From Streptomyces sp. NBC_00670 (GTDB taxonomy: Bacteria > Actinomycetota > Actinomycetes > Streptomycetales > Streptomycetaceae), in the NCBI RefSeq assembly GCF_036226765.1, contig NZ_CP109017.1, forward strand, positions 6,883,001 to 6,947,000: a DNA stretch of 64,000 nt, given 5' to 3'. The notes below the pieces were generated by a model that did no database searches, was not told where the DNA came from, and saw only the letters and a program-made list of their open reading frames with translations. Below are positions 48,503-57,800 of the stretch, piece by piece (the stretch's first letter is position 1; every line of letters begins with the position of its first letter). Position numbers and translations under genes: made by a program.

Positions 48503-48892
48503 TTACTGGGCGTCGCGGGCGGCGATCAGCTCGGGATCCATCGGCACCAGCGGTATCCCCGCCGCACGCAGCCGCTCGTCCTGGTGCCCGATGTGCACCA
48601 GCGCCAGCGTCAGCAGCCGCGTCGTGCGGGCGCCCTGCGTACGGGCATCGTGCAGGTCGTCCTCCATCGTCCGCATCCGCTGGTACAGCTCCGTCATCTG
48701 CTCCTGGAACCACCGGTACATCTCCGGCGACACCACCCAGGTGCCCTCCGGCTGGACCGGCGCCGGCGGCAACTCCGCGCCCTCCGGAACCTCCTGCACC
48801 GTCCTGCGGGTGCGACCCATCCACGCCCCCCACGCCGACCCGCACGTGGACACCAGGACAGCCAGCAGCCCCAGCCAGCTAGTCGGCTCCAT
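48503..48892 (-). CDS. Small phage protein with one N-terminal membrane helix and coiled coil
   Basis: 129 aa. One transmembrane helix (WLGLLAVLVSTCGSAWGAWM) is followed by a helical, coiled-coil-prone segment (MYRWFQEQMTELYQRMRTME, DLHDARTQGARTTRLLTLAL). This layout resembles DUF2746-type actinophage membrane proteins near lysis genes. It is the last gene of the phage operon. A holin or spanin-like role is possible but unproven. Confidence 0.6.
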   Translation of the reverse strand: MEPTSWLGLLAVLVSTCGSAWGAWMGRTRRTVQEVPEGAELPPAPVQPEGTWVVSPEMYRWFQEQMTELYQRMRTMEDDLHDARTQGARTTRLLTLALVHIGHQDERLRAAGIPLVPMDPELIAARDAQ

Positions 48893-49355
48893 GCGCCACC
48901 ACCGCCGGGATGATCAGCCTCGGCCGCGTCAGATGCGCCACGGCCGCGATCAGCACCGCGTGGGACGCCCACGGCGCGATCGACCCCCACGCCACCGCGG
49001 ACCGCCCCGACGCGGCGCTGATCGCGTACGCTGCCGACCACAGCAGCGGCGGCGCCATCGCCGCGGCGACGCCGACCAGGTCCCGGCCCGGGCGCACGAG
49101 CGCATAGGCCAGGGCGACGGCTCCGGCGATGATCCAGAGCCAGCCCCACGCCGTCATGCACATCAGGTCCAGCAGGATGCTGATCCCGCGGACGGTCCCA
49201 TACCGGGGCTGCACGGTGATGGACAGGCCGTAGCAGATCCACGAGACGCCCGAGGTGGCCAGCGCCAGCCCTCGCCACGACAACCGCCGCCACAGCCCCC
49301 GCACCCCGCCCCGCACCCGCGCCCGCACGCCTGGGGCCGAGATCCGGCCGGCCAT
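48879..49355 (-). CDS. Phage integral membrane protein near the lysis genes
   Basis: 158 aa with four to five hydrophobic helices (GLALATSGVSWICYGLSITV, ISILLDLMCMTAWGWLWIIA, AAAMAPPLLWSAAYAISAAS, SHAVLIAAVAHLTRP). The ATG at 49355 overlaps the end of the 106-aa gene, and its stop overlaps the next start by 14 bases. No family is recognised; it is a candidate lysis or superinfection-exclusion membrane protein. Confidence 0.6.
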   Translation of the reverse strand: MAGRISAPGVRARVRGGVRGLWRRLSWRGLALATSGVSWICYGLSITVQPRYGTVRGISILLDLMCMTAWGWLWIIAGAVALAYALVRPGRDLVGVAAAMAPPLLWSAAYAISAASGRSAVAWGSIAPWASHAVLIAAVAHLTRPRLIIPAVVAHGAD

Positions 49356-49675
49356 CAGCGCGCCTGCGGAGGAGCGGGCGCCGGGCCGCCGGCGGACGTC
49401 GCCGCCTCGATCTGCGGTGCGATCCCCGACGGCCGCCACAGCGTGCGGTACGCCGCGCCGATCGCGATGGCCGCGACCAGGATGCACGTGACCACCGGCC
49501 GCGCGTGGAAGTCGTCGTTGAAGTAGGCGGTGCCCAGTCCGTCGCCCACGGCGACCAGGAGCATGAACAGCCCTTTCAAGGGGCCGCTCCAGCGTGGCTG
49601 AATGGCGACGGCCATGACGGGCGGAAGGACGTACCCGAGGGCCGCGGCCCACAGTTCAGCATCGGTGAGAGGCAT
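49355..49675 (-). CDS. Putative holin-like small membrane protein
   Basis: 106 aa with three hydrophobic segments (ELWAAALGYVLPPVMAVAIQ, GLFMLLVAVGDGLGTAYF, VVTCILVAAIAIGAAYRTLW) and a short Pro/Ala tail. Size, topology and position directly downstream of the endolysin gene are those of a holin. The assignment rests on context. Confidence 0.6.
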   Translation of the reverse strand: MPLTDAELWAAALGYVLPPVMAVAIQPRWSGPLKGLFMLLVAVGDGLGTAYFNDDFHARPVVTCILVAAIAIGAAYRTLWRPSGIAPQIEAATSAGGPAPAPPQAR

Positions 49676-49722
49676 GCCGAATTTCCCCTTCTTCTCTCAG
49701 TGCGCGGTACGACGACGGCGGG

Positions 49723-50589
49723 TCAGCTCGCGGGCACTTCCAGGGCATCCCAGGTCTCCGGGCCGGGCGGCCACTTCAGCGCGGCACCCGTCCAGCCCTT
49801 CTTGTGCGTCGCGTTGTACTCGCGCTGCCAGGCCTCGTAGCTCTCCACGTCGACCACGCTGAGCTTCGGTCCCGGGCCGACCCTGTACCGGCCGCAGCCG
49901 ACGTCGACCAGGCGCTCACCCATCCGCGTAAACAGGTCGGAGACCTTGCCGATCGCGGGCTTGCCGTGGCTCATGAAGAAGGCGGCACCCGGATACGGCT
50001 CGTACCGCGCGCCGCCGGTGAACGCGGGCCAGGTCAGCGGATCGGTGTGGTCGTTCTCGGGCACGCCCTTGTGCGGGTACCAGCCCGCCTCGCTCTCCCA
50101 CGTCCGCTCATCCCGCACGGCGTGCACGGGGTCGCCGGCGGGCCACCGGTCCGGCACGCCCCAACTGCGCACCCAGGCCAGGATCTCCGACCAGCCTTTG
50201 CACGGGGTGTCGACCAACTGCGCATACACCACACTGCCGACGGTGCAGTGCGGGAAGAACAGCGCCTCGATCTGCAGCACCACCGACCCCGCGCGGTTCG
50301 TACGGGTCCCGCCCGCCCCGTCGGCGAGGCTCTTGCTCCTGGACGTCGCCGGCACGAACTGAGCGACCCTGCCCGTGAACGGATCCCACAGCAGATGCGG
50401 GGCCACCCCGCGCCCACTGCCCGTGAAATAGCCGAGCAGGTTCTCGTACGGCACGAGCGCGGCGGGCTTCGCCGCGCTCGCCGTACGGTCCCACGTGATG
50501 TGCGCGATCGCCTTGGCCGGTCCTCCGTCCGTGGGCGCGTGGTCGCCGATGTCGTGCCGGGCCGCGCCCGGCATCCATAGCTCTGTCAT
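49723..50589 (-). CDS. Phage endolysin, N-acetylmuramoyl-L-alanine amidase type
   Basis: 288 aa. The amidase_2/PGRP-like domain shows IAHITWDRTASA (zinc His), GRVAQFVPATSRSKSLAD, NRAGSVVLQIEALFF and GWYPHKGVPENDHTDPLTW (second His and Asp). This matches amidase endolysins of Streptomyces phages that cut the bond between muramic acid and the stem peptide. A C-terminal segment (RLVDVGCGRYRVGPGPKLSV onward) may bind the wall. ATG 50589 overlaps the stop of the 79-aa gene. Confidence 0.82.
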   Translation of the reverse strand: MTELWMPGAARHDIGDHAPTDGGPAKAIAHITWDRTASAAKPAALVPYENLLGYFTGSGRGVAPHLLWDPFTGRVAQFVPATSRSKSLADGAGGTRTNRAGSVVLQIEALFFPHCTVGSVVYAQLVDTPCKGWSEILAWVRSWGVPDRWPAGDPVHAVRDERTWESEAGWYPHKGVPENDHTDPLTWPAFTGGARYEPYPGAAFFMSHGKPAIGKVSDLFTRMGERLVDVGCGRYRVGPGPKLSVVDVESYEAWQREYNATHKKGWTGAALKWPPGPETWDALEVPAS

Positions 50590-50828
50590 CAGGTGTCTCC
50601 GTTCTCCGCAGACTGGCGCGCCTTCACTGCCTGTTCGAGGGCGGCGACGACGTCGGCCTGGACGGCGAGCGCCGCGGCGGTCCACGCCGTCTGGATGGCT
50701 TCGCCGAGGTCGTCCCAGCCGGGCATGGGGTCCCCTCGGAAGTTCTTGTGACTGGTGCTGGCCCCGTAGGCGGCGTAGGCGACTTGGGCGAGGTCGTGCT
50801 GGTCAGGACTGTTCGCGGCGGAAGCCAT
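50589..50828 (-). CDS. Unrecognised 79-aa phage protein
   Basis: Begins MASAANSPDQHDLAQVAYAA and continues with MPGWDDLGEAIQTAWTAAAL; soluble, helical, no membrane segment. It couples to the endolysin by ATGA. Similar small genes precede endolysins in Streptomyces phages, but no function is known to me. Confidence 0.6.
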   Translation of the reverse strand: MASAANSPDQHDLAQVAYAAYGASTSHKNFRGDPMPGWDDLGEAIQTAWTAAALAVQADVVAALEQAVKARQSAENGDT

Positions 50829-50857
50829 GCGTGCTCCAACGGGGGGAAGGGGGGACG

Positions 50858-51406
50858 TCAGCCCGCGAACCACTGGGTGGAGAGCGACGGTGCGACATCG
50901 GTGCCGGTGGACGTGTTCAGCGCGGCCCCGCTGTTCTGGTAGCCGTAGACCTCGATGTAGTCGCCGACGGCGCATACGGCCTGGGCGACCGACAGCCGGG
51001 AGCTGGAGTGGGTCGCGGTCGCTGGCAGGGTCTTGTCGAAGGACCCGATGATCGCGGTGCCGTTGACGGCCAGGCGTACGGCCCGGTTGCCGGTGGCGTT
51101 GGCGGCGAAAGCGGCGGTGCCGGTGATCAGGTAGGTGCCTGCGACCTGCACGGTGTAGCGGCTGGTGTTGGTAGTGGTGGAGTGGCCGCCGTCGCTGTCG
51201 TAGACCTCGGTGTCGATCGTCAGCGCGGTCCAGGTCGCGTCGCTGATCGACTGGGCGGTGGACGCGTATCCGCGGAAGCGGGGTGGGCCGTTGCTGCCGG
51301 AGCCGAGGACCCAGTTCCCGATCGCGGCGGTCTGCGCCATCCACAGCGCTGCGGTCAGGTAGTTCCCGGGTGCCTCGGTAGCGATCACAGGGACAGTGCG
51401 TGCCAC
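50858..51406 (-). CDS. Phage appendage protein with C1q/TNF-like beta-sandwich features
   Basis: 182 aa. The sequence alternates short beta strands (YTVQVAGTYLITGTAAFAAN, NRAVRLAVNGTAIIGSFDKT, AVCAVGDYIEVYGYQNSG), a pattern typical of C1q-like phage receptor-binding or decoration domains. GTG 51406 has GAGAGGAG upstream. It follows the large tail protein and probably sits at the tail tip. The family call is by strand pattern, not a firm motif. Confidence 0.6.
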   Translation of the reverse strand: MARTVPVIATEAPGNYLTAALWMAQTAAIGNWVLGSGSNGPPRFRGYASTAQSISDATWTALTIDTEVYDSDGGHSTTTNTSRYTVQVAGTYLITGTAAFAANATGNRAVRLAVNGTAIIGSFDKTLPATATHSSSRLSVAQAVCAVGDYIEVYGYQNSGAALNTSTGTDVAPSLSTQWFAG

Positions 51407-51419
51407 CAGACTGCTCCTC

Positions 51420-54400
51420 TCAGTACGCGAACGCGATGCTGTCGAACTGGGCGACTGCGTCCCACGTAGTCGGATCCGTCACACCGGCGGGCAGCACCTC
51501 GCAGACCACCGCCCCCGACGCATGGCTCTTCGTGGTGGGAGCGGCGAGGGTGAGGGCGGCGCTGGTCCAGCCGCTGCTGGTCACCCCCACCGCCAACACC
51601 GTGACCGTCTCCGCACTGCTGCTCCCGGGATCGAGGGTGAGCTGCTGCCCCACCGGGAGTTGCGCGGCGAGCGGGTTGACGTTGTCGGCCGACGCGTTGA
51701 CCGTGAGCGTGCTCGTCCCCGACGCCGCGGCGGAGCCGAGCGTCGTGTGCCAGGCGGCGAACATGCCGTACGGGGTGGTGTCCGCCGGGGAGCACTGAAG
51801 GGTGCACCAGGCCTCGTTCTCGTCGTCGAGCTCCCAGTCGATCTTCTCGACGAACACCTCGGCCTGGATCGGCGGAGCTCCGTTGGGGCGCCGCATCACC
51901 CGCGCCCGGGCGCCCAGCTCGAGGGTCAGCAGGGCGGGCCACATCGCCGGGATCGCCGACACGTGCAGCTTGATCGCGGACATGCGCAGCGCGGGGCGCC
52001 GGTAGCGGGACAGGAAGTAGCCGGCGCCGTCCTGGCATTCCAGTGCGCTGGTCGAGTTGATCGTGCGGGTCAGGGGCCGGCCGAAGAAGTCGAGGATGCT
52101 CGCGTTGTCCTGGGCGTAGAAGACCTGGCCCGTCGACTCCTGGGTGACCTGGACCTTGTTGCCGAGGCGGGTGGAGTCGTAGTCGGGCCGGATGTCCTCG
52201 TACGGCCACTCGCCCAGATCGGTCCGCTCCCCGAAAACGATCTGGGGGGTGATCGCGTTGTAGCGGGCCGAGCGGCTCACGAACGTGACGCGGCCGTCCT
52301 TGCCGACGAAGTGGTTCCCCGCTTCGGTCTCCACGACGGCGTTGAGGGCGGACACGGCGTCCTGCCCGGCAATGTTGGAGGCGGGCCCCATGCTGGTCGT
52401 CAGGCCGGTCTGGATGTTCGTCGGGCCGCTGTACCCGGCGTAGCGCAGGATGCGCGCGTATCGTGCGTCGGTTGACTCGCCGGAGCAGGCGGCCTTCCAC
52501 GCCGAGTACAGCTGGCCCATCTGGGCGCTGCTGAGCAGGGTGGGCCATTCGGCGATGAAGGAGATGTCGCCCTTGAAGTTCCAGGTGGTGCCGTTGCCGA
52601 CGGTGATGTCGACGAACGCGCCCACGTGGTCACCGATGATTCCGGTGGGTGTGACGGTGCTCGACACCCCGCTCACCAGGCCGGACGCGCCGTCCTGCGA
52701 GACCAGCACGGTCCCCGTGGCTGCGTTGTAGCCGAAGACGAGCAGGTGCCAGTTGCCGTCAGCGCAGTTCGTCGGGCTGCCGAAGTAGACGTTGACGGGG
52801 GTGCCGCCCGAGGGTCCCAGCATGTGCAGGACCGGTTTGCCGTCGCTCCAGAGGTAGACGTAGATGTGCGAGCCGGACGGGGTGCCGGCTGCGCGCTGCT
52901 GGTCCATCGAGGACCACAGGCAGGTCGCGTACGTCGGCTGCGGCCCCGTGTACCGGAAGGCGATCGCCCGGGTCCACAGCGCCGGGTTGGCGGGGCCGGC
53001 GATGCCGCTGCTGCTCAAGCGGAGGAATGTGGCTCCGCCGGTCGTCACGTTCTCACCGGGGTTGGAGTTGTCGAGGGTCATGACCGGGCCGGCTGCGCCG
53101 GTGAAGATGCCGTTGACCGGGTCGGTGGCGGTGACCTCGGTCCCGAAGACGAGGCTGCCAGCCCCGTACTTGCTGATGCCGGTCTGCGCGGGCGGATATG
53201 TGCCGGTGGCGTCGGCGGCGCTGGTGCTGCCCTGGGCGTCGTCCAACTTGAAGAGGAAGCGGGGGCCGGTGCCGTTGTTGCTGATCTCCGCGGTCAGGGG
53301 GTCGTCGAGGTCGGCCTGGGACAGCAGAGCGAAGGTGTCGACGGCGGTGATGCCGGTGCGGCCGTAGGTGCCGTCGTTGCTCCAGTCCGGCGGGTACCGC
53401 TCGACCCACCCGCCGAAGAACGGGTACCAGGTGCCGGGGCAGGTCCAGGGCGTGGCGGTGGAGCCGGTCTCGAGCTGCCAGCCGTCGACCTGGATGGTGC
53501 AGGCCGCGGCGGTGGTCGCTGCCACGCGGACTCCGGTGACCAGGTAGGCGGCGTCGGCGTTGAGGGTGGCCGTCACCGTCAGCGTCGTCCAGGCCGCGGT
53601 GGCCGATCCCGTCAGGACCGCGGTGGAGCCGACGTTGGGCGTGCCGCTGGTGTCCGCCTTGGAGCTGTAGAGGAACGGGGCGACGGACAGCGTGGTAGAG
53701 GGGGTGAGGTTCCGGACCCGCATCTGCATCGTGTACGTGCCACCCGCTTTCGCGGCGGGCTGCGGCGTCCAGCAGATCAGACCGGGCGTCGTCGTCCCTG
53801 TCGCGGCCGGCGTGCCCGAGGGCACCGCGTACTGCAAGGCGCGGCCGCCCTGCCACGCCGTTGCGGTGGCGACGATGCTGCCGCCCGAGGTGTCGGTGCT
53901 GGAGAACGTGGAGACGCCGCCGGCGCCCTGCGGGATCTGGCCGAGGGCGAAGCCGCCGACGTCGCCGCCAGAGGCCTGGATCTGGGTGAGGAGGTTGCGG
54001 GTGCGGGGCCACTGCGCGCGCATCCGGTAGGGCTGGAAGGGCTCGACGTGCCCGTAGAACGGCGAACTCGTGTTGAGGGGGTCGAAGAGGCCGTCGGTGT
54101 TGGCGAGCGCGCCGGACATCTCGCCGGCCTGCATCTGGTCCGTCTCGTACTGGCGGCCCCGGCCCGTGCCGAACTGCCCGCGGGTCCGCTCGCTGACGTC
54201 CGCGAACCGGTCCAGCGGGTAGGTCCCGGCGTTGGCGTTCCAGCGGGCGGCGAACCCGTGCTCCATCTGAGGCCAGTTCGGGTTGTACCGGCCGCCCCGG
54301 ACGTTGACGGCGGCGATCGTCGCCACCAGCCCGGCCACTTCGCCGGTCGAGGCGGACGTGAGGAACTGCACTTGCAGCACGGTCGGCGACCAGCTGTAGG

Positions 54401-54863
54401 TGATGGAGCCCAGCTGTGCCCAGTTCAGGCCGTCCGCGGAGCCATCCGCGAACCAGGACCCGGCCTGCTCGCGCAGCCTCCACCAGCGGTGGGCGTGCGG
54501 GTCGTAGGCGGGCAGCGTGGTGACGGTCGCGGTGCCGGACACGGTTCGCACGAGTTCGAAGACGCCGGCGCGGAGCCGGAGGGTGATGTGGTTGTTGGCG
54601 TCGACGAGGAGGCGGAGCGCGGTGCTGGTGCCGCCGTTGCCGTTGGGGACGGTCCCGATCCGGGCGTAGAGCTGCGAGCCGGTGCCGTCCCACACCGACG
54701 TTGTCCCGAACACGTTGGTGGCCCCGCTCGTCGTCGGCTGCGCGAGAGTGACGAGGCAGTTCGTGGTGTCGAGACTGGCCGTGCCCGCGGTGACGTTGTT
54801 CCACAGCCCGGTGTTGATGGCTCCGGTGGTGAACAGGTCCTGCAGCTCGGCCAGGCGCGCCAT
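51420..54863 (-). CDS. Large phage tail protein with concanavalin/LamG-like domain
   Basis: 1147 aa. It starts MARLAELQDLFTTGAINTGL with a first beta-rich lectin-like region (to about residue 190). Baseplate/distal-tail-like text follows (GRYNPNWPQMEHGFAARWN, FADVSERTRGQFGTGRGRQY, LANTDGLFDPLNTSSPFY). A central LamG-like module (LWTRAIAFRYTGPQPTYATC, NWHLLVFGYNAATGTVLVSQ) and a C-terminal part with ARVMRRPNGAPPIQAEVFVE come after. It lies immediately after the tape measure, the usual place of distal tail and receptor-binding proteins, and probably combines adhesion with tail-tip structure. Confidence 0.78.
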   Translation of the reverse strand: MARLAELQDLFTTGAINTGLWNNVTAGTASLDTTNCLVTLAQPTTSGATNVFGTTSVWDGTGSQLYARIGTVPNGNGGTSTALRLLVDANNHITLRLRAGVFELVRTVSGTATVTTLPAYDPHAHRWWRLREQAGSWFADGSADGLNWAQLGSITYSWSPTVLQVQFLTSASTGEVAGLVATIAAVNVRGGRYNPNWPQMEHGFAARWNANAGTYPLDRFADVSERTRGQFGTGRGRQYETDQMQAGEMSGALANTDGLFDPLNTSSPFYGHVEPFQPYRMRAQWPRTRNLLTQIQASGGDVGGFALGQIPQGAGGVSTFSSTDTSGGSIVATATAWQGGRALQYAVPSGTPAATGTTTPGLICWTPQPAAKAGGTYTMQMRVRNLTPSTTLSVAPFLYSSKADTSGTPNVGSTAVLTGSATAAWTTLTVTATLNADAAYLVTGVRVAATTAAACTIQVDGWQLETGSTATPWTCPGTWYPFFGGWVERYPPDWSNDGTYGRTGITAVDTFALLSQADLDDPLTAEISNNGTGPRFLFKLDDAQGSTSAADATGTYPPAQTGISKYGAGSLVFGTEVTATDPVNGIFTGAAGPVMTLDNSNPGENVTTGGATFLRLSSSGIAGPANPALWTRAIAFRYTGPQPTYATCLWSSMDQQRAAGTPSGSHIYVYLWSDGKPVLHMLGPSGGTPVNVYFGSPTNCADGNWHLLVFGYNAATGTVLVSQDGASGLVSGVSSTVTPTGIIGDHVGAFVDITVGNGTTWNFKGDISFIAEWPTLLSSAQMGQLYSAWKAACSGESTDARYARILRYAGYSGPTNIQTGLTTSMGPASNIAGQDAVSALNAVVETEAGNHFVGKDGRVTFVSRSARYNAITPQIVFGERTDLGEWPYEDIRPDYDSTRLGNKVQVTQESTGQVFYAQDNASILDFFGRPLTRTINSTSALECQDGAGYFLSRYRRPALRMSAIKLHVSAIPAMWPALLTLELGARARVMRRPNGAPPIQAEVFVEKIDWELDDENEAWCTLQCSPADTTPYGMFAAWHTTLGSAAASGTSTLTVNASADNVNPLAAQLPVGQQLTLDPGSSSAETVTVLAVGVTSSGWTSAALTLAAPTTKSHASGAVVCEVLPAGVTDPTTWDAVAQFDSIAFAY

Positions 54864-54882
54864 GACGGGGATGTCCTTTCGG

Positions 54883-57800
54883 TCAGCGCCGGTAGGGCGG
54901 GTAGGTGGAGGGGTTGCGGGCGCCGACCTGCGCCAGGCCCTCCTGGACAACGGAGATCAGCTTCCGCTCGGTGAGGACGTGGCCCTCGACGTTGACGTGG
55001 AGGTGCTGGTGGATGACGGCGCTGGTGCCCGCGGTCCGCTGGACGGGGACCCGCAGCCGGCTCGCACTGCCGGCGAGGGCGTTCTGGCTGATAGTGCCGG
55101 CGTCGGTGACGCGGGCGGACAGGCGCGAGGCGGCGGTGACGGCGTGGCGTGCGGCGTCGTCGATACCGACGGCCAGGCCCTGCGGGATGTACTGACCGAT
55201 GTCGGCGAACACCTGCGACGGTGACTTGATCTTGAGGGCCTTACGGATGGCGGCCGCCATCTTCTTCGCGATCGAGACCATCTGCTTCTCGATGGACTTC
55301 TCCTGCTTCTGCAGCCCCTTGACGAGCCCCTTCGCCGCCTGGATCCCCGAGTTGTACATGGCGTCCGCCACGGTGGTGCCGACGCTCTTGGCCTGCGATT
55401 TCATGCTGGACTGCAAGGAGTTGATCTCCTTGATCTGCCCCTTCGAGGCAGCCGCCAGCGCGCGGGCGGTGTCGCCGCCGCCCTCCACGCCGGCCGCCGC
55501 GACCTGGTCGATCAGGTCCGAGCGCACGCCCTTCGACTTGAGCGCCTTCAAGTTGCGGGCGAACTCCGTGACCTTGGCGGCCTGGGCGCGCATCTGGGTC
55601 ACGATGTCGAAGGAGTTGACCGCGCGGCCCTCGGCGGGCGACTCGGTGACCACGCTCACGCCCTGCATGATCGAGGAGGCGACTTCCTTCTGCTTGTCCG
55701 CCCAGCTCTTCTGCAGGTCCGCCAGCTTCTTCTGGGCGGCCTTCAGCTTCGCGGCGACCGCGTCCCTCTTCGCCGCGAGGGACCGCATCACCTTGTCTTC
55801 CTTTTTCACGTACCGCTCGACGCCGGCCAGCGCCCGCAGCTTCGACGCCACCCACGCGTTCGTACGCCGCCCGGCCGCGCTCCGGCTCGAGGTGCGCTGG
55901 TCCTTGAGCCGGTTCCTCGTCTGGATGAGGAGGGTTTCGATCCGGTTGGTGGCCGTCTTGACCTTCGCGGTGGAGGCGGTGAGGCCGTCGACCAGGCCGT
56001 GCCCGACATACAGACCGAGCGAGCGGAACACCTTCGACGGCGAGCTGATGCCCATCGCCGACTTGAAGGAGCTGATGGCGGAGTGGGCGATCGAGCGCAT
56101 CACGCCGGAGACGCTGATGGACCGGACCCCGCGCAGCAGGCCGCGGATCATGTCCGCGCCGGCCGAGGACAGCAACGACCCCAGGTTGCCCAGCGCTTTG
56201 CGGGCGCGGCTGGGGATGCCGGCCACCCAGCTGATGAGCGCCAGCCCCTTGGCCTTGCTGTAGTTGAGGAAGGAGCTCCATGCGTTGCTGGCGAGCTTGC
56301 CCAGCCTCCCTGGCAGGCCCCCCAGGGGGCCGAGGATCTTGCCCGGTAGAGAGCCGATCCACGACAGCAGCCGGCGCCCGTAGGAGAGGACGCCGTGGTA
56401 GGCGCTGGAGAAGCCCTTGGTGATTTGCTTCCAGTGCTTGACGATGTACGCGACCGCGATACCGATCGGTCCCGTCAGCAGGACCAGCAGCGTCTTCCAG
56501 TGGGTCTTGACGTAGCTCACGACCCAGCCGACTGCGGCGCCGACCGCCCGGAAAGCGGCGTTGCACATGTTGCGGAACCAGGTGACGTTCTTGTACGCCC
56601 AGATGAGGCCGGCGACGAGGGCGGCGACCGCGATGACGATCAGCATGATCGGGTTGGCGTCCATCGCGACGTTCAGCGCCCACTGCGCCACCGCGACCGC
56701 CTTCTCCGCGATCGCCGCGGCGAGGAGCCTGATCTTTTGCAGGGCCCAGGCCGCTGCCGAGCGCAGCGCGGTCGCGGTGGCCATGGCCATGCGCCGGGTC
56801 AGGGTCAGCGCCGCGCTGCCGGCGGTCCGCATCGCCCCGGCGGCGCCCCGGATGCCGGTGGCCAGGCCGCTCCAGGCGGCCTTGCCGCCCTTGACGGTCA
56901 GATTGCCGACGGTCTTTCCGAACTGGCCGACACCGCGGATGGCCGCCCGGGAGCCCTGGACGCTCCCGTTCCACATCTTCCGCAGTGCGCCGCCGAAGGA
57001 GCCGGCGCGGCCTGAGAAGGCGGACTGGGCGACCTGGGCGGAGCGGAAGCCCTGGACGATACGGCGGGTCGCCTGGAAGCCCGACTTGCCGAGCTTCGCG
57101 AACGTGCCGATCGGCTTGAGTGCGCTCATGGTCATCTTCGCGGCGAACGCGACGACGGACAGGGCGAGGACGCCGCCGATGACCGAGGCGAGGGCCAGGG
57201 CGACCTTCTGGTGCCGGGAGAACCAGTCGACGACGCGCGTGACGACCGGGATGAGTTTCATGCCGATCTGGATCGCCAGGACTTCGATGGCCTGCTTGGC
57301 CTTCGCCAGGCGGACGTTGAATAGTTTTTGAGTGGCGTCCCAGCCCTCGACGTCTTTCGTCGCGTGGTTGTAGGACTCGCGGATTTTCTTGACGCGCTCG
57401 TTGTATGCGTCGGTGTTCTCCCCGGTGAGCTGCAAGGCCGTGTTGAGGCCGATCGCGCCACCGAGCATTTTCTTCATTGCCTCGGTGTACGTCTGCGCTG
57501 CCGGACCGCCCCGCTTCAACTCGGCGGAAAAGCCGTTCGTTTTGTTACGGAGGGTGGCGTACTGGCCGAGGAGATTTGCCTGCTCGGGCGGTAGAGTCTT
57601 CAGCTCCTTACGCCAGTCGCCCAGGCTGATTTTTCCGGCGCCGTACGATTTCGCGAGGCCCTGAATGCTCTTGGGCATCGCCTTGATCATCTGGTCGGCG
57701 TCTTTCGCCGCCTGCTTCGTCTTGTTGAACGACGACAGCAGCAGGGTGCCGGACTTGCCCATCTTGCCCAGCACGGTGCGGGACAGGAGGTCGAAGGTGC

